DNA of 64,000 nt, taken from contig JAUKTV010000002.1 of assembly GCA_030549205.1 (NCBI GenBank), positions 992,001 to 1,056,000 on the forward strand, read 5' to 3'. Shown piece by piece: positions 1 to 10,675 of this stretch. Under the pieces are notes generated by a model, which did not search any database, was not told the origin of the DNA, and was given only the letters and a program-made list of their open reading frames with translations. A program made the translations under genes and the position numbers. Source of the stretch: Apiosordaria backusii (lineage: Eukaryota; Ascomycota; Sordariomycetes; Sordariales; Lasiosphaeriaceae). Every line of letters begins with the position of its first letter. The stretch's first letter is position 1.

Positions 1-1308
1 TGCGGTAATTTCTCGCATATTAAATAGCACAGTGGGCATATCAATAAACCGGCGTTCCATCGCTGTTTGCCAAGCAGCGTCTCGCTGGACGGCCTCGCGA
101 AACACGTCGGCCGACCGTTCCCGTGTTGGATCACCGTCAAGAACAAGGCTGACGGAGTCGGGAATGTCCGGGTGAGAGGCCTCCGCCATCCACAGCGCTA
201 CCGGCCTCGTAGCATGATCGGCAGGCAAGTCCTCATCGACGTCGCCGAATGGGCCGCCCCAGTGGCCCATCCAGTCGATTAGTCCAAACGGCCAATCGAA
301 GGGGTCTTTGAACTGGCCGCCCGCGCTGCCCCAAGCGCATGCCTGGAAGAGGTTTGTCCAAAGACTAGCGCGTCGTTCTATTCGGAGCGCCGGGTTCTCC
401 AGACAATAAGGGACAAGACCACGGATGTGACACTCGGGATGGGCGACCGACACTCTGTCCTCGCGGAGACAAATCCTGCGCATATACTTCCTCGTGTTTG
501 CAGGAAGGGAGCTTAGGAAATGGATAGCTGCTGCTGCCGCCGAGAACCTGAACTTGCCAGGATGGTCCTGCCACATGTCTCTCAGAGCTGCTGGCGCCCG
601 GTGTGCGGGCGTCGGTAGGCAGGCGCCGATCGTATCGAGCTCGTCCTCGGTTGGAATCCTCCACGGTTCCTTGATAATGGCAAGATAAGCGGCCAAGCCG
701 CCTCTTTTTTCCCAGTCAAACGGACGTGGACCGAAATTTTCAAAATCTTCATGTTCCGGTGCACTAATGTCAGTGCGGCAGTCAGGTTCAGTCACAGCCT
801 TGGCTATTAACTGAGCCCTGAGGCTGCGCTGAACTGAGGGGACCTGATCCCATCCGTCCCAATCAATGCTCGGAATGTCCTCATCCTTGTACTCTCTGTC
901 ATGAAGACACGATATGGCGTGGACAAGTGATCGTTCGCCAACGACTTGTCGAATCACCTCCGGGGGCACGGCCTGCCTCACGGCGTGCCAACCGATACCG
1001 CCGCGGAACCGCGAAACAAAATAAGCCCAGCGCGCAGCTCTAGTGCGTAGCGTTCTTGAGTAGAGTGTTGAAAAGGTGACGGTGTGGATGCTCAGAGCCA
1101 GCCCGCGCATTTCTTGAGCAATGCGCTTGCACGTGTACATCAGATTGAGCTCGATCGGCTGGTGGTCGGCGGTTCTCAGTTTCCCGGCCTCGAAATCATA
1201 GACGTATCCATCTTCAGTACCAGCGCAAAGATACTCGCGGTAGATATGATTGCGCAACTCGCCCGGTAGCAAGAGGAGGGTTGCCTGGGGAGATGGTTCG
1301 GTCTCCAT
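1..1308 (-). CDS. F-box/2EXR-like hypothetical protein, partial (C-terminus off the window)
   Basis: One uninterrupted minus-strand frame runs from an ATG at 1308 past the window edge (436 codons visible, no stop), so the protein is incomplete. The N-terminus carries the LLLLPGELRNHIYREYL pattern (about residues 10-27) typical of fungal 2EXR/F-box-like proteins that begin with a short 'PxELRxxIY' helix. A middle section (about 200-330) contains a FDWEKRGGLAAYLAIIKEPW stretch and an HFLSSLPANTRKYMRRI stretch that recur in a large uncharacterised Sordariomycete family. An in-frame TAA lies upstream near 1420 with no other in-frame ATG, which supports this start. Molecular function is unknown; F-box-like proteins can be substrate adaptors of SCF ubiquitin ligases, but no Skp1-binding proof is visible. 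No introns are needed in the visible part. Confidence 0.75.
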   Translation of the reverse strand, partial: METEPSPQATLLLLPGELRNHIYREYLCAGTEDGYVYDFEAGKLRTADHQPIELNLMYTCKRIAQEMRGLALSIHTVTFSTLYSRTLRTRAARWAYFVSRFRGGIGWHAVRQAVPPEVIRQVVGERSLVHAISCLHDREYKDEDIPSIDWDGWDQVPSVQRSLRAQLIAKAVTEPDCRTDISAPEHEDFENFGPRPFDWEKRGGLAAYLAIIKEPWRIPTEDELDTIGACLPTPAHRAPAALRDMWQDHPGKFRFSAAAAAIHFLSSLPANTRKYMRRICLREDRVSVAHPECHIRGLVPYCLENPALRIERRASLWTNLFQACAWGSAGGQFKDPFDWPFGLIDWMGHWGGPFGDVDEDLPADHATRPVALWMAEASHPDIPDSVSLVLDGDPTRERSADVFREAVQRDAAWQTAMERRFIDMPTVLFNMREITA

Positions 1309-1699
1309 GTTGTCGCTGGTGGTGTAGATCTGACTTGGGGTGGAGGTTGGTGTGAGAAAAGGGAAGAAGATGACATGGAAGCCTGCAGGTGCCTTTAATG
1401 CGTCGCTGATGGTGGGTCGAGTTTACCTACCTAGTGTACACTAGAGACGGTTTTGGTGTGACGTCAATGGGTGATTTGGCCGATGACTCACAGCGAAGAG
1501 AAGCTTCCCAACAAAAGCTTTTCAACAACGCCATACCCAATGTTGGTTTTCGTCACAGTTTGGTCTGCCACATATCCACAAAAAGAGAGTTCACTCACCG
1601 AGTTCAACCTCTGCTTTGAATAGGTAGGTAGGTAACTTTGTTAGTCGACACACCACCATCGGGGCTGCATAGTGGCAGGACTTGCCGTACGACCTTGTG
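1309..1699. other. Intergenic, no gene seen
   Basis: Upstream region of the minus-strand gene. It holds short TAGG-type microsatellite runs (for example near 1430 and 1621-1635) and no credible ORF. Confidence 0.6.
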
Positions 1700-2500
1700 G
1701 CCAAACTTTCCAAGTTCCAGACGCCTCCTTCACCACCGATTGCTCATGACCGCTCTTCGCCGCATCTGAAGGCAGGCCGGGAATCTTTGGTAGAGGGCGG
1801 CAGTGGTAGCCCACAGGGGGCCGGCCAGGTTGCGTTGGTTCTTGAGAGACTGCCTGTCATGAGTGAAGCGGGAGTCGAAAAGCATGACGGCAAACTTCTC
1901 CCCGGAAAAGACCATGCCGGTTCCTCGGGCCACTTGGTCAACACTGGTTGTAAGCGTTCCATGGCCAGCAGTTTCGAGCATCTAGTCTATGCCGTTAGAG
2001 TTGCTCCTGTGCTAGAAAGAAGAAAGAATACACCAGGGGCATTGGCATTGACACTGAGGAAGGACCCGCAATTCTGGGAAATGAATAATATACCACGGTC
2101 ATCGACATACCCGAAAGGCTGCTTCTCAACTGACCGGTCCTTGAGGACCTCAGGCTCAGACACCACCTTGACAAGAGAGCTAGTGTAAGGTAGATCGAAA
2201 ACATTATCGGTGACAGGGGGTTCCCTTGCGCTACACCAATATTGACACAGGAGGGCTTCGACTTGACTCCGTGTCCAATACCGAGATGGTTGACGATGTT
2301 GAGGTTGCGGACGGTTTTGAGAACATCTCGGAGACACGCCAAGACTCCCAGCAGGATTGGCCATCTTCGAAGAAATAGCGCGTGATGCATGCGGGCAAAG
2401 AGCCTGCGGTGACGCCCAGCAGCCTCAAACAAACCACCGTCCGCCCACTCTCAACAAAAGTGCCGTTGGCCGTGGCATTCTTGGGTGGTAGATACATCTT
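1700..2500 (-). pseudogene. Degraded non-LTR (LINE-type) reverse transcriptase fragment
   Basis: Three overlapping minus-strand frames each carry one piece of a reverse transcriptase in the correct order. The frame ending at 1995 has GVAQGNPLSPIMFSIYL (the PQGxxLSPxLF motif of LINE RTs). The frame ending at 1987 then has a FGYVDD catalytic box. The frame ending at 1730 has VARGTGMVFSGEKFAVM, matching the 'GLxFSxxKTexM' segment downstream of the active site. The frame switches mean at least two indels, so no functional enzyme can be made. No endonuclease domain, poly-A tail or target-site duplication was recognised, so this is an internal remnant. Bases here are not A/T-saturated, unlike the RIPed elements at 37-50 kb. 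Assignment to a clade (Tad1 or I-like) is not possible by eye. Confidence 0.55.
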
Positions 2501-3765
2501 CTGAGCGCAGAACGGGAGCTGAAAAAGGGGGCTGAAAAAGTGTGTAGCTAAAATATTGTCGGTATTCCCGTGTGTTTACCCGGACTTGGCTTCGTAGTTC
2601 ATACCGGTAGTTGACAAAAGATAGGTACACTACTACATGTGCGGAATATACGTGATTTAATCAATCCCGTTGTCATGAATGAATCCCGGCACGGTTTCGA
2701 GCAAGTCAAGGTACCTATCAAGGAACTTGCTCAGCCAATTCGCGCCGACTGGTCACATCTTTGTACCCCCACCATCTGGTGGATGGTTCGGTGTGTCGCA
2801 TTTTCAGTCCTGGTATTGGCCCGGTTCTCGTCACACCTCAGTCGTACAATATTCAGGTACATACAACCTACTTGACCGGGTTGTGACCCATCAGCTGATG
2901 CTTGCATGATCCATCCATCTTCAGCTGGAGTGAAGTGATCCTCGAAGTATCCGTACATGTGCATTTCTCGCCCATTCATCATCGTGCCTGATATCCACCA
3001 CCGTTGCCGATTCCCATCTGCAAGTCGCAGGCATACATTGCGGCGTCTGGTAGCACAGCCGATCGGAGCGATGCTGTTCCAGCTTGATGACACGATCTTC
3101 AATTCAGACTATCGAGCTAGGGGTTGTTGTTATGGAGAACGCGCCGGAATGTACGCACATGCCAAGAGGCCCGGCAGTTTGGGGCGCTAATTGCGGTACC
3201 TTGCCTTAGCTTCTCCATTCCTGTGATAATTACCTACGTAGGTACCTTACAGTGATAATCCAGACATACCTGGCTGCAAACTGAAGAATTCTCTCAATGT
3301 CATGTTTTGACGAAGCCAGGCATGTGCTCATCTCAGACAAAATACCACGTCCTGTTGAGGGCGGAATGCGGTGCAACGCGATAAAAAAAAAAAAAGCGAC
3401 GCTCGTGAGATTGCATCATTGGTCAGCACAGGGAGAAGAGCCGAGATGGGGCTGGATCTAATTTTGATCCTCACTTGTCAGCACCTTTTTGGCCTAGCAG
3501 CTGCGTTGCTTGGCCCTTGGTTCCCCTCCCGCGGGAGCGAGCCACGCTTTTGCAATGTCTGCTGCAGGGGTGGCAGAAGAAAAGTGATCTCGTCATGAAT
3601 TTGTTTAAACCATCGCTGATCCCCCTCCCCCTCATCGCTTCTGGTTCCTTGGGACTGCAAGAGACGGAACCAGTCTCATCACATCCTCGTAGATGCAGGA
3701 CAAAGCATCATTATAGTCTCTCGTTTTTACATGTTTGTAATTTATAATTTATTGCCCTCATCGCT
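2501..3765. other. Intergenic and promoter region of the GH55 gene
   Basis: No convincing gene. It includes an A13 tract near 3384-3396, a few CCTA/TAGG motifs (3232-3248) and a pyrimidine-rich leader directly before the ATG at 3766. A 123-codon minus frame at 2731-3102 was considered and rejected. Confidence 0.5.
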
Positions 3766-6255
3766 ATGCGTTTTCCCTCGCTCTTTACGCTTTCCGTCTT
3801 CTTGTTTGGGGTAACGGCCTCTCGCCTGGACGACGCTGCTGCTGACGCCCTCGACGCTGAGATTCACGAGCTGCTCAAGCGCGAGACCGCTGAGAAGAGC
3901 AACTGTCAATTCAAAAGCCGACATGGACCCAAACCACCATTCCCGCCACCGCCCCCGCCACCGCCCCCTCCAGTGACCTGTGACGACTTCTGGCTGGCAA
4001 GAATTAACCATCAGGGCGTTGCCCCTTACGCCCCGACCTCAGGCTACCAGGTTTGGCGCAATGTCAAGGACTACGGCGCCATTGGTGATGGCGTTGCTGA
4101 TGACACCGCCGCCATCAACAACGCGATCAGCGACCAAGGCCGGTGCGGTCCGGGTTGCACTGGCAGTACCATCACCCCTGGCCTCATCTACTTCCCGCCC
4201 GGTACATATAGGGTGACTGCGCCCATCATCGACTACTACTACACCCAGCTGATCGGGAACCCGGGGTGCCCTCCCGTCATCAAGGCCGATGCCGCCTTCA
4301 CCGGCCGTTGGGTTCTTGACACCAACCCATACCAACCCGACAACGCTCTCGCATGGGGCGCAACCAATGTGTTCTGGCGCCAGGTCGCCCACTTTGTCTT
4401 TGACTTGACTGACGTTCCCTTCGCCGCCGAGATTTCTGCCATTCACTGGCCCAGTTCGCAAGCTACCTCTCTCTCCAACGTCGAGTTCCGTCTTTCTGAG
4501 GCCCCGAGCACGCGTCACCAAGGTCTCTTCATCGAAGAGGGCTCTGGTGGTTATGTTGGTGATCTGGTCTTTTACGGTGGTAACCAGGCCATGATGGTGG
4601 GCAACCAGCAATTCACCTTTAAGAATATCCAGATCTACAATGCCCGGGTCGCCATCCAGCACTTTTGGTCCTGGGGGTGGACCTACATCGGAATCAGCAT
4701 CACCAACTGCTCAGTGGGCTGGGACTTGACTTCCAACAACGGTACGTTTGTCAATGTGGGAACCATTACCATCATCGACAGCAAGATCACCGACACCCCC
4801 GTCGGTATCACCTATGCCTGGCCCAATCCGAACCAGCCCGATGTCGGCAACAGCTTTGTCTTTGAGAACATTGACCTGGACAACGTCCCTGTTGCCATCC
4901 GAGGCCCCTTTGGCACCGTTCTTCCCGGCACCACTTCCACCACCACCACCCTCAACATCCCGGCTTGGGGTCGCGGGAACAGCTACGACGAGGATAGCGG
5001 TCCGGTCTTCTTCCAGGGCACCTTTGCCCCTCCAGCTCGTCCTCCCGCACTGACTGCGCCCGGGGGAAGATACTTCACCGCCTCCAAGCCTTACTACGAG
5101 GACCAGCCTCTGTCCGCCTTCCTCACCGCTCGCGACTTTGGGGCCGCCGGTGACGGTTCCACTGACGACACTCGTGCTCTGAACCGTTTCTTCGAGGCGG
5201 CCGCCCGCGGTAGAAAGATTGCCTACCTCAACGCCGGTATCTACCGCGTGACCCGCACAGTTTTCATCCCGCCTGGCTCCCGCATCTTTGGGGACTCTTC
5301 CTTCCCCGTCATCCTCTCCTCCGGCAGGTACTTCAGCAACCCGGCGCGCCCCCAGCCCGTGGTCCAAGTCGGCAACCGTCGCGGCCCCGGATCCGAAGGC
5401 CGCATCCAGTGGTCTAACACCATCGTCTCGACCCGCGGCAAGCAGCCCGGCGCGATCCTGATCGAGTACAACCTCGCCACCACCCGCGCGGGCCAGTACT
5501 CGGGCATGTGGGACGTCCACACCCGCATCGGCGGCTTCGCCGGCTCCGACCTCCAGCTCGCCCAGTGCCCCAAGACCCCCGACGTGGTCATCACCGGCGC
5601 CAACCTCGACGTCGATTGCGTGGCCGCCTTTATGTCCATGCACATCACCCGCAACGCCGCTAACCTCTACCAGGAGAACAACTGGATCTGGGTCGCCGAC
5701 CACGACATCGAGGAGCCGGCCAACAACCAGCAAATCACCGTCTACGCCGGCCGCGGCCTGCTCGTCGAGGACACGCGCGGCCCGCTGTGGCTCGTCGCCT
5801 CGAGCGTCGAGCACCACCAGCTGTACGAGTACCAGTTCTGGAACGCGTCCACCATCTTCGCCGGCCAGGTCCAGACCGAGACGGCGTACTACCAGCCCAA
5901 CCCCGACGCCCGCCTCCCTTTCGCCCCCGACCTGCGCTACCACGACCCGGTGCTGCTCACCCCGGGGGATTCAGGATGGGGAGTCAGAGCGGTCGACACG
6001 AAGGACTTGTTCATCTACGGGGCGGGGCTGTACAGCTTCTTTGACAATTACGATGTCAACTGCTCGCAGGTGGGGACGGGAACGAGGTGCCAGCAGAGGA
6101 TTTTGAGCTTGGAGAGGTCGAGGGTCACGGTTTATAACCTCAATACGGTCGGGACGGAGCAGATGGTGACTATTGACGGAGTTGACACGGCAAATTACCA
6201 GGATAATCTGAATGGGTTTATCAGCAGTGTGGCTGTTGTTGATTTGGCTATCTAA
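3766..6255 (+). CDS. Secreted GH55 exo/endo-beta-1,3-glucanase, twin pectate-lyase-like beta-helix
   Basis: An 829-residue single-exon protein. Residues 1-19 are a signal peptide, followed by a Pro-rich segment (about 51-66) just before the catalytic region. Two homologous right-handed beta-helix domains follow, each opening with the family signature: DYGAIGDGVADDT near residue 102 and DFGAAGDGSTDDT near residue 457. This is the duplicated layout of glycoside hydrolase family 55, which cleaves beta-1,3-glucan (laminarin, fungal or oomycete wall glucan). The ENNWIWVADHD motif and the VEHHQLYEYQF motif are typical of GH55; Glu682 in the latter is my candidate for the catalytic acid by family analogy. 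Length fits the family (about 750-950). Likely roles are extracellular glucan degradation or wall remodelling. The start is set by the signal peptide. Confidence 0.93.
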   Translation: MRFPSLFTLSVFLFGVTASRLDDAAADALDAEIHELLKRETAEKSNCQFKSRHGPKPPFPPPPPPPPPPVTCDDFWLARINHQGVAPYAPTSGYQVWRNVKDYGAIGDGVADDTAAINNAISDQGRCGPGCTGSTITPGLIYFPPGTYRVTAPIIDYYYTQLIGNPGCPPVIKADAAFTGRWVLDTNPYQPDNALAWGATNVFWRQVAHFVFDLTDVPFAAEISAIHWPSSQATSLSNVEFRLSEAPSTRHQGLFIEEGSGGYVGDLVFYGGNQAMMVGNQQFTFKNIQIYNARVAIQHFWSWGWTYIGISITNCSVGWDLTSNNGTFVNVGTITIIDSKITDTPVGITYAWPNPNQPDVGNSFVFENIDLDNVPVAIRGPFGTVLPGTTSTTTTLNIPAWGRGNSYDEDSGPVFFQGTFAPPARPPALTAPGGRYFTASKPYYEDQPLSAFLTARDFGAAGDGSTDDTRALNRFFEAAARGRKIAYLNAGIYRVTRTVFIPPGSRIFGDSSFPVILSSGRYFSNPARPQPVVQVGNRRGPGSEGRIQWSNTIVSTRGKQPGAILIEYNLATTRAGQYSGMWDVHTRIGGFAGSDLQLAQCPKTPDVVITGANLDVDCVAAFMSMHITRNAANLYQENNWIWVADHDIEEPANNQQITVYAGRGLLVEDTRGPLWLVASSVEHHQLYEYQFWNASTIFAGQVQTETAYYQPNPDARLPFAPDLRYHDPVLLTPGDSGWGVRAVDTKDLFIYGAGLYSFFDNYDVNCSQVGTGTRCQQRILSLERSRVTVYNLNTVGTEQMVTIDGVDTANYQDNLNGFISSVAVVDLAI

Positions 6256-6731
6256 GTAGGTAGGTAGGTGCGGGTGTTGGAAAAAAGAAAAGGGGGCTGA
6301 TTCAGGGGTGATAAGAAGTGGCGGGGTTCCTTTATGAAGAAATGACCATGGTTTTCTTATTTTCCTCATCTATGTGTCTGTTAGAGTGGGGAGCAGGCTG
6401 CTGAGTGGGCTTTTGATTCAGGGTATTACTTTGTATAATGAATACAGGCACAGACAGTGAGCACATGCAAACTGCCCGAGCGCTGTACAATTTCAATTTC
6501 GTCTTGTCGTCCAACCACCACTGACTGAAGCTCTTCCTTGACTGTGTGTGAACCATATCGCTCTGGTATTTCTGGCAGCCAACAGCTTTCGTGTGATACC
6601 CACGTGTACAATACCCATACAGCCATGCATCTGCATCCTCCCATCATCACGAACAGAGACCAGTTTTCAAGTTTAAGCCCGTTGTAAATACTGCATGCTC
6701 CAAAGGTTTCACACCACCCCCAAAAAGCGCC
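6256..6731. other. Intergenic, convergent 3' ends
   Basis: The 3' regions of two convergent genes. It opens with a TAGG run directly after the GH55 stop (6256-6270). No gene seen. Confidence 0.6.
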
Positions 6732-8049
6732 CTACTTTGGTGGTTGACCCTTCTTTGCATTCAGCGCATCCCTTAGCCCGCTCAGAATAACCCTGTGTAT
6801 CGCCTGGTTCCTGGTGTTGAGATCCTCTTGCATTTCCTGAATGTGCTCATAGGCCTCAATCAGCTTCTCAGGCGTCATGTTGCGGTATCTATTCTCCCAC
6901 AGCTGAACCAGATTTGTCCTTATTGCCGCCGATGTTGCGAGAGAGGACAGAGCAGGAGACAATGATGGTTGTTCTTGTGATGGCTGCTGCTGACTTGTGG
7001 AAGGGGCCGGTACTTGAGTGGGTGGATGGTCTGGGGAGGGTTTGTTTCTCTCCAATATAGCCGCGAAGCGAGGATGAAGGGCAGCTGCGGGAGCCGGAGA
7101 AGCCGTCGCGGTGGAAGCACCCTGAAGGGCCGCGGCATAACTTGGATGAATCTGGGGGCCCGGCGCTGTGGCTGCTGGTGGCGGCGGCGGCGGTGATATT
7201 GGAGCAACATTGGATGCTGTGCATATTAGCCGAGGTCCACGTGTGTACAAGGTAGGTATAGAAAACTTACTATTACCAACTCCTGTACGTAGCGTACACA
7301 TAGATCCCTGCTTCCCATACCAACAATTGGCACAAGAACCGCGAGTGTGTTCGGCGATTTGGGGATCGTTGATGACCACGCATTCGTTGTAGGGCCCCTT
7401 CCTCCCAGCACACTTCTCACAGGCCTGGTGGGACAACAAGACATCGCCACAAGCTTGCATCATGAAGGAGGGCATGTTTTGGGTTTTGTTGTTGTTCCAT
7501 TTCGGGCTGACGGTTGGAACCCTTCTCACCGGCTGTCGACATAGCCAGAGAAAGAAGGGAAATGCTCTCATTCGTATTGGGTGATACTGAGGAAATGTTG
7601 TCTTCAACAGCTCGAAACAAGCTGGCAGGTGTGAGCATAGGTAGGTACCTTACTGAATGTGTCTCTTCGGGGGGAAGGGCAGTGCACTCACGGAGAGGTG
7701 ATTCTTCGATGGAAGGAGCTGCAAAGGCTTGCCGTGCAATGTAGCCATTGGTATACACGGTTGCGAGGGAGCTACTCTCGCTGGAGGCAGAAGACGACGA
7801 GGACCTGCCATGAGGCGTGGAAAGTCCGAGTTTCTGTGTCTTTGATGGGTGGTCTTCATGATGCTCCGATTCAGCTTTTCGTTTAGGGTTGTTGGTGAGC
7901 AGGCCCAGGACATGTAATGTGCCGTTGCCCGAATCCGACATTTCTTCTGTTTTCAGAGGGTCGTTGTCAATGCTTCCTTCGGAGGACTCAGACTCCGAGT
8001 CGGACATGTCGTCTGATGCCGAATCTGAATCCACTACCGGTGGTGGCAT
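6732..8049 (-). CDS. Cys-rich (DUF3716-like) fungal protein with acidic N-terminus
   Basis: Best model: exons 8049-7692, 7621-7271 and 7216-6732 (397 aa), introns of 70 and 54 bp; exon lengths restore the frame. The N-terminal 40 residues are Asp/Ser/Glu-rich, followed by a basic Lys-Arg-containing stretch that could be a nuclear localisation signal. A Cys cluster follows: CEKCAGRKGPYNECVV, then CANCWYGKQGSMC. Its spacing resembles the small zinc-binding-type DUF3716 domain seen in many Pezizomycotina proteins. A Pro/Ala/Gln low-complexity linker leads to a C-terminal amphipathic helix (WENRYRNMTPEKLIEAYEHI). Function unknown; nuclear role inferred only from composition. An alternative splice model exists (see findings): skipping the 70-bp intron and removing a 76-bp intron just before ACGDVLLS keeps the same downstream frame. 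Confidence 0.75.
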
Positions 8050-9334
8050 TTTCGTGAGTGTACCTTATCTTTACTCCTCCAAGGTCGCACGGGCCACTGA
8101 CGCGCTGGGTGGTCAGCTGCGATGGTTGAAAGAAAGTACCTGGTAGAATGGAATTCGGGGTCAGCAGCTACGCGCGGCGCGTTCTTGGGGCCTGGGCACG
8201 AAGGTGTGGAATATGATTATCGCATCTCAAGAATGACATATGGCTGTCCATGAAGTTGATGTCGCGTCGAAATCTGGTGGGGCAGCCAGAAGCCGAGACC
8301 CACACGTGACATTAGCATCAAACATCTTTGTGGGTTAGGGTTATCCTCACAGAGTAAAATCTCGAAAGAAGGTAAAGTGTGGGAAATCTACAAGACATGG
8401 GAAAAGCAAGTAAGTATTTTAAGGGCTGCTGGTCTCATCTCCTAGGTTATGCTTCGGTCAGTTAATTGCCTTCTTCATCACCACCTCTTTTGCATGATTC
8501 CTTTCCCACCAAGCCCCCCCTGACTGACCCCTTTCCTACCCCTGAAAAGCCCCTGAACACCTCGACTCCACTTCAACTTACCTGGTAGTCAACAAACAAA
8601 CACTGTTGTAGGAGGTCGGCACCGGCAAAGCAAGAGACACCCAAAATTATATGATATGAGCTTCCTGCAGGTAAATGGGCTGGAAGCTAGGAACTGTAAG
8701 TTACCACGGAACCTACCCTGACCATTAGCTGTATTATCGGACAAACAACCTTATCGCGCTCAAGCTAATACCCAGGTCTTCGAATACCACTTTCCCCTCC
8801 TTCACGGTGAGTTGGAGTGTCCTTGGGGTAGCCTCGCGCAGCGTTCCAAGACCCCGGCACTTGGGTTCCATGCCGTCCATTCGTGCGGCTCACCGGACAT
8901 GGTCCCTCACAAGGGGATCTGTTGATGTCTTTAAGCCGTCCATATGTTTCTAGTCATCCTATTTGGAGATCAACCCTTCCCTTTTGCCCCTCGTTTGACG
9001 ATCAACCGATGAATACTCTCCGGAATAGAGTGGGGCAGATTGCGGGTAGATTAAAATACAAGGTCTTCACGGTCTTGGTATCCTCCATTTACCCGAGCAG
9101 GGCAAACAACAGCTTCCGGCATTTCGAGGAGGGAATACTCCGTAACAAGCTTTCTATGCCCGTGCCACCCGGGCCCTTGCAGTCCTTGTCTGAATCGAGC
9201 GACTATCATATGCATAAACAGCTACTATATAGATAACGACTATTCCACTACCCCGTCCACTTTCATCTCATCCCCTTCCCGTCTAGAACTCAGGTCTTTT
9301 GATTTGACCCTTGCCAAAATACGAGTCGCTCAAG
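8050..9334. other. Divergent intergenic/promoter region
   Basis: About 1.3 kb between divergent starts at 8049 (-) and 9335 (+). It contains pyrimidine-rich tracts (about 8460-8580) and a TATA-like box near 9226. The 117-codon plus frame at 8883-9236 has no recognisable features and is not called. Confidence 0.5.
9226..9233 (+). promoter_or_regulatory. TATA-like box upstream of the SnoaL-like gene
   Basis: TATATAGA about 102 bp before the ATG at 9335, followed by a C/T-rich leader. This is the usual arrangement for a highly expressed fungal secreted-protein gene. Position and composition only. Confidence 0.35.
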
Positions 9335-10005
9335 ATGCGTTTTTCACTCGTCCTTCTTGCCCCGATCCTCGGCGCAGTGGCCGCACCTACTGCTGACCTT
9401 GACAAGCGGGAGAACCTCTGCCATTTGCGGACGCCTCCCCAACTCTGCACCCCTAACCCGAACACCACTATCGAAGAAACCGCTATCCGGGCCTACAAGT
9501 TCTACCGCGCATTTGTCACCGATGGAGACCCGAGGACCATGTTTTCTCTGATTGACAGTGTTTACAAGGTGCCTACACCCCTCTTCTCAGCTGACTTCGG
9601 TGGAATTGGACATATCAGGGAAATATACGTACCTACTGACACCCTGTGATTGAATTAATAGCAAAACACCCCTGGCTACCAGTCTGGGCCCAACGTCATT
9701 TGGCCATTGTTCTGTAACGGCCGCCGCATCGGCACCGAGCAGTCCACCGCCTGGTGCTTTGATGCCAGCACCAACATGAGCTATGCGAGATACAGCACCA
9801 CGGATCGGTGGAGGTGGGTTGATGGGTGTGTGCATGAGCATGTAAGTCTAGCCCGGAGTCACTTGTGCGGAGAACAATACAGAGGAAGAAAAGGTCCTAA
9901 CAAACTGGCGGGCAACAGTGGGATCAGGGTGAGCGTATCCCGGCGCAAGAGAAGTGCTACAAGCTACCGGCTGGTATTGTTGGGAAGCCGTTGGCGGAAA
10001 TTTGA
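9335..10005 (+). CDS. Small secreted SnoaL/NTF2-like protein
   Basis: Exons 9335-9568, 9662-9841 and 9919-10005 give 166 aa; introns of 93 and 77 bp have canonical ends (branch TACTGAC in the first, CCTAAC in the second). Residues 1-18 form a signal peptide ending near AVA-APT, with a dibasic KR soon after (DLDKRENL), a possible Kex2 site. The mature protein has the NTF2/SnoaL-like pattern: a helix AIRAYKFYRAFVTDGDPRTMFSLID, then NTPGYQSGPNVIWPLFC, then YSTTDRWRWVDGCVHEHWDQGE. SnoaL-fold proteins include cyclases, dehydratases and non-enzymatic ligand binders; no catalytic assignment is possible. Six cysteines in the mature part suggest disulfides. It could act as an extracellular ligand binder or effector, but that is inference. 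Confidence 0.8.
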
Positions 10006-10675
10006 AGCGTTGGAGCGCTGCCAATGAAGATTGATCTGACCGCGGTGAGAATCGCAGAACTATATATCAAGTTATTCTAGAAAATGAAATAATCATCGTT
10101 GCAGAGAAGCCCCGGCGACAAGGAAATTCGCGAGACTATTCGCTATTTGGAGTATCTAGGTAGGTAATCAAGTTTGTTACCCTCACCTAGTTGCGTATCC
10201 TTAGGTAAGTAGGTACCTAAGGTAGGTAAGGTAGCTACTGACAGGACAGCTGGATCAAGGTTGCCAACAGCAATACGATTTGCACGCAGCCAGAACTTGA
10301 GACGGTAATCATACCTAGGTATCCTTCAGTTGCCATTTTCAAACCCACAAGCAGATGGTGCTGGGAACCTGGAAGGTTTCCAACTCATCAGCTAATGCCA
10401 CGAACCGGCTGGTCGGGTTCCTGACCGCATTTGCAAGCAGTTGATGATAGCTATGACAAGCATGGCAGACAAAATCCGAGAATATTCTGTGGCGAGGCGA
10501 GGTGCATGCCAATGCTACCTACCGTAGGGGGTTGTCCACCTCGGTGATCATTCGGATTCCGAGGCTGTGGAGACAACATCATGTTTATAAGCGCAATTGG
10601 CCACTTCAATGAGCGCCCAGCTTCTACCACATGCACTTTTCTTCTCAAAGCACACGGAACGAACGACTCTTCGAA
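10006..10675. other. Intergenic, promoter of NAT
   Basis: Dense TAGG/CCTA microsatellite sequence (10156-10240 and near 10313). No gene seen. Confidence 0.6.

Noticed and set aside
2731..3102. Minus-strand frame with MNGREMHMYGYFEDHFTPAEDGW, loosely like a SnoaL/NTF2 domain
   Set aside because: No supporting sequence up- or downstream, no start context or splice continuation; both other strands are equally open here.
4711..5943. 410-codon minus-strand frame opposite the GH55 gene
   Set aside because: Val/Gly/Asp-rich antisense shadow of a GC-rich coding region; no domain.
8320..8345. GGTTAGGGTT, a telomere-like sequence
   Set aside because: Only about one and a half TTAGGG units, so not a telomeric tract.
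8883..9236. 117-codon plus-strand frame upstream of the SnoaL-like gene
   Set aside because: No motif, no signal peptide, and it overlaps the likely promoter of the next gene.
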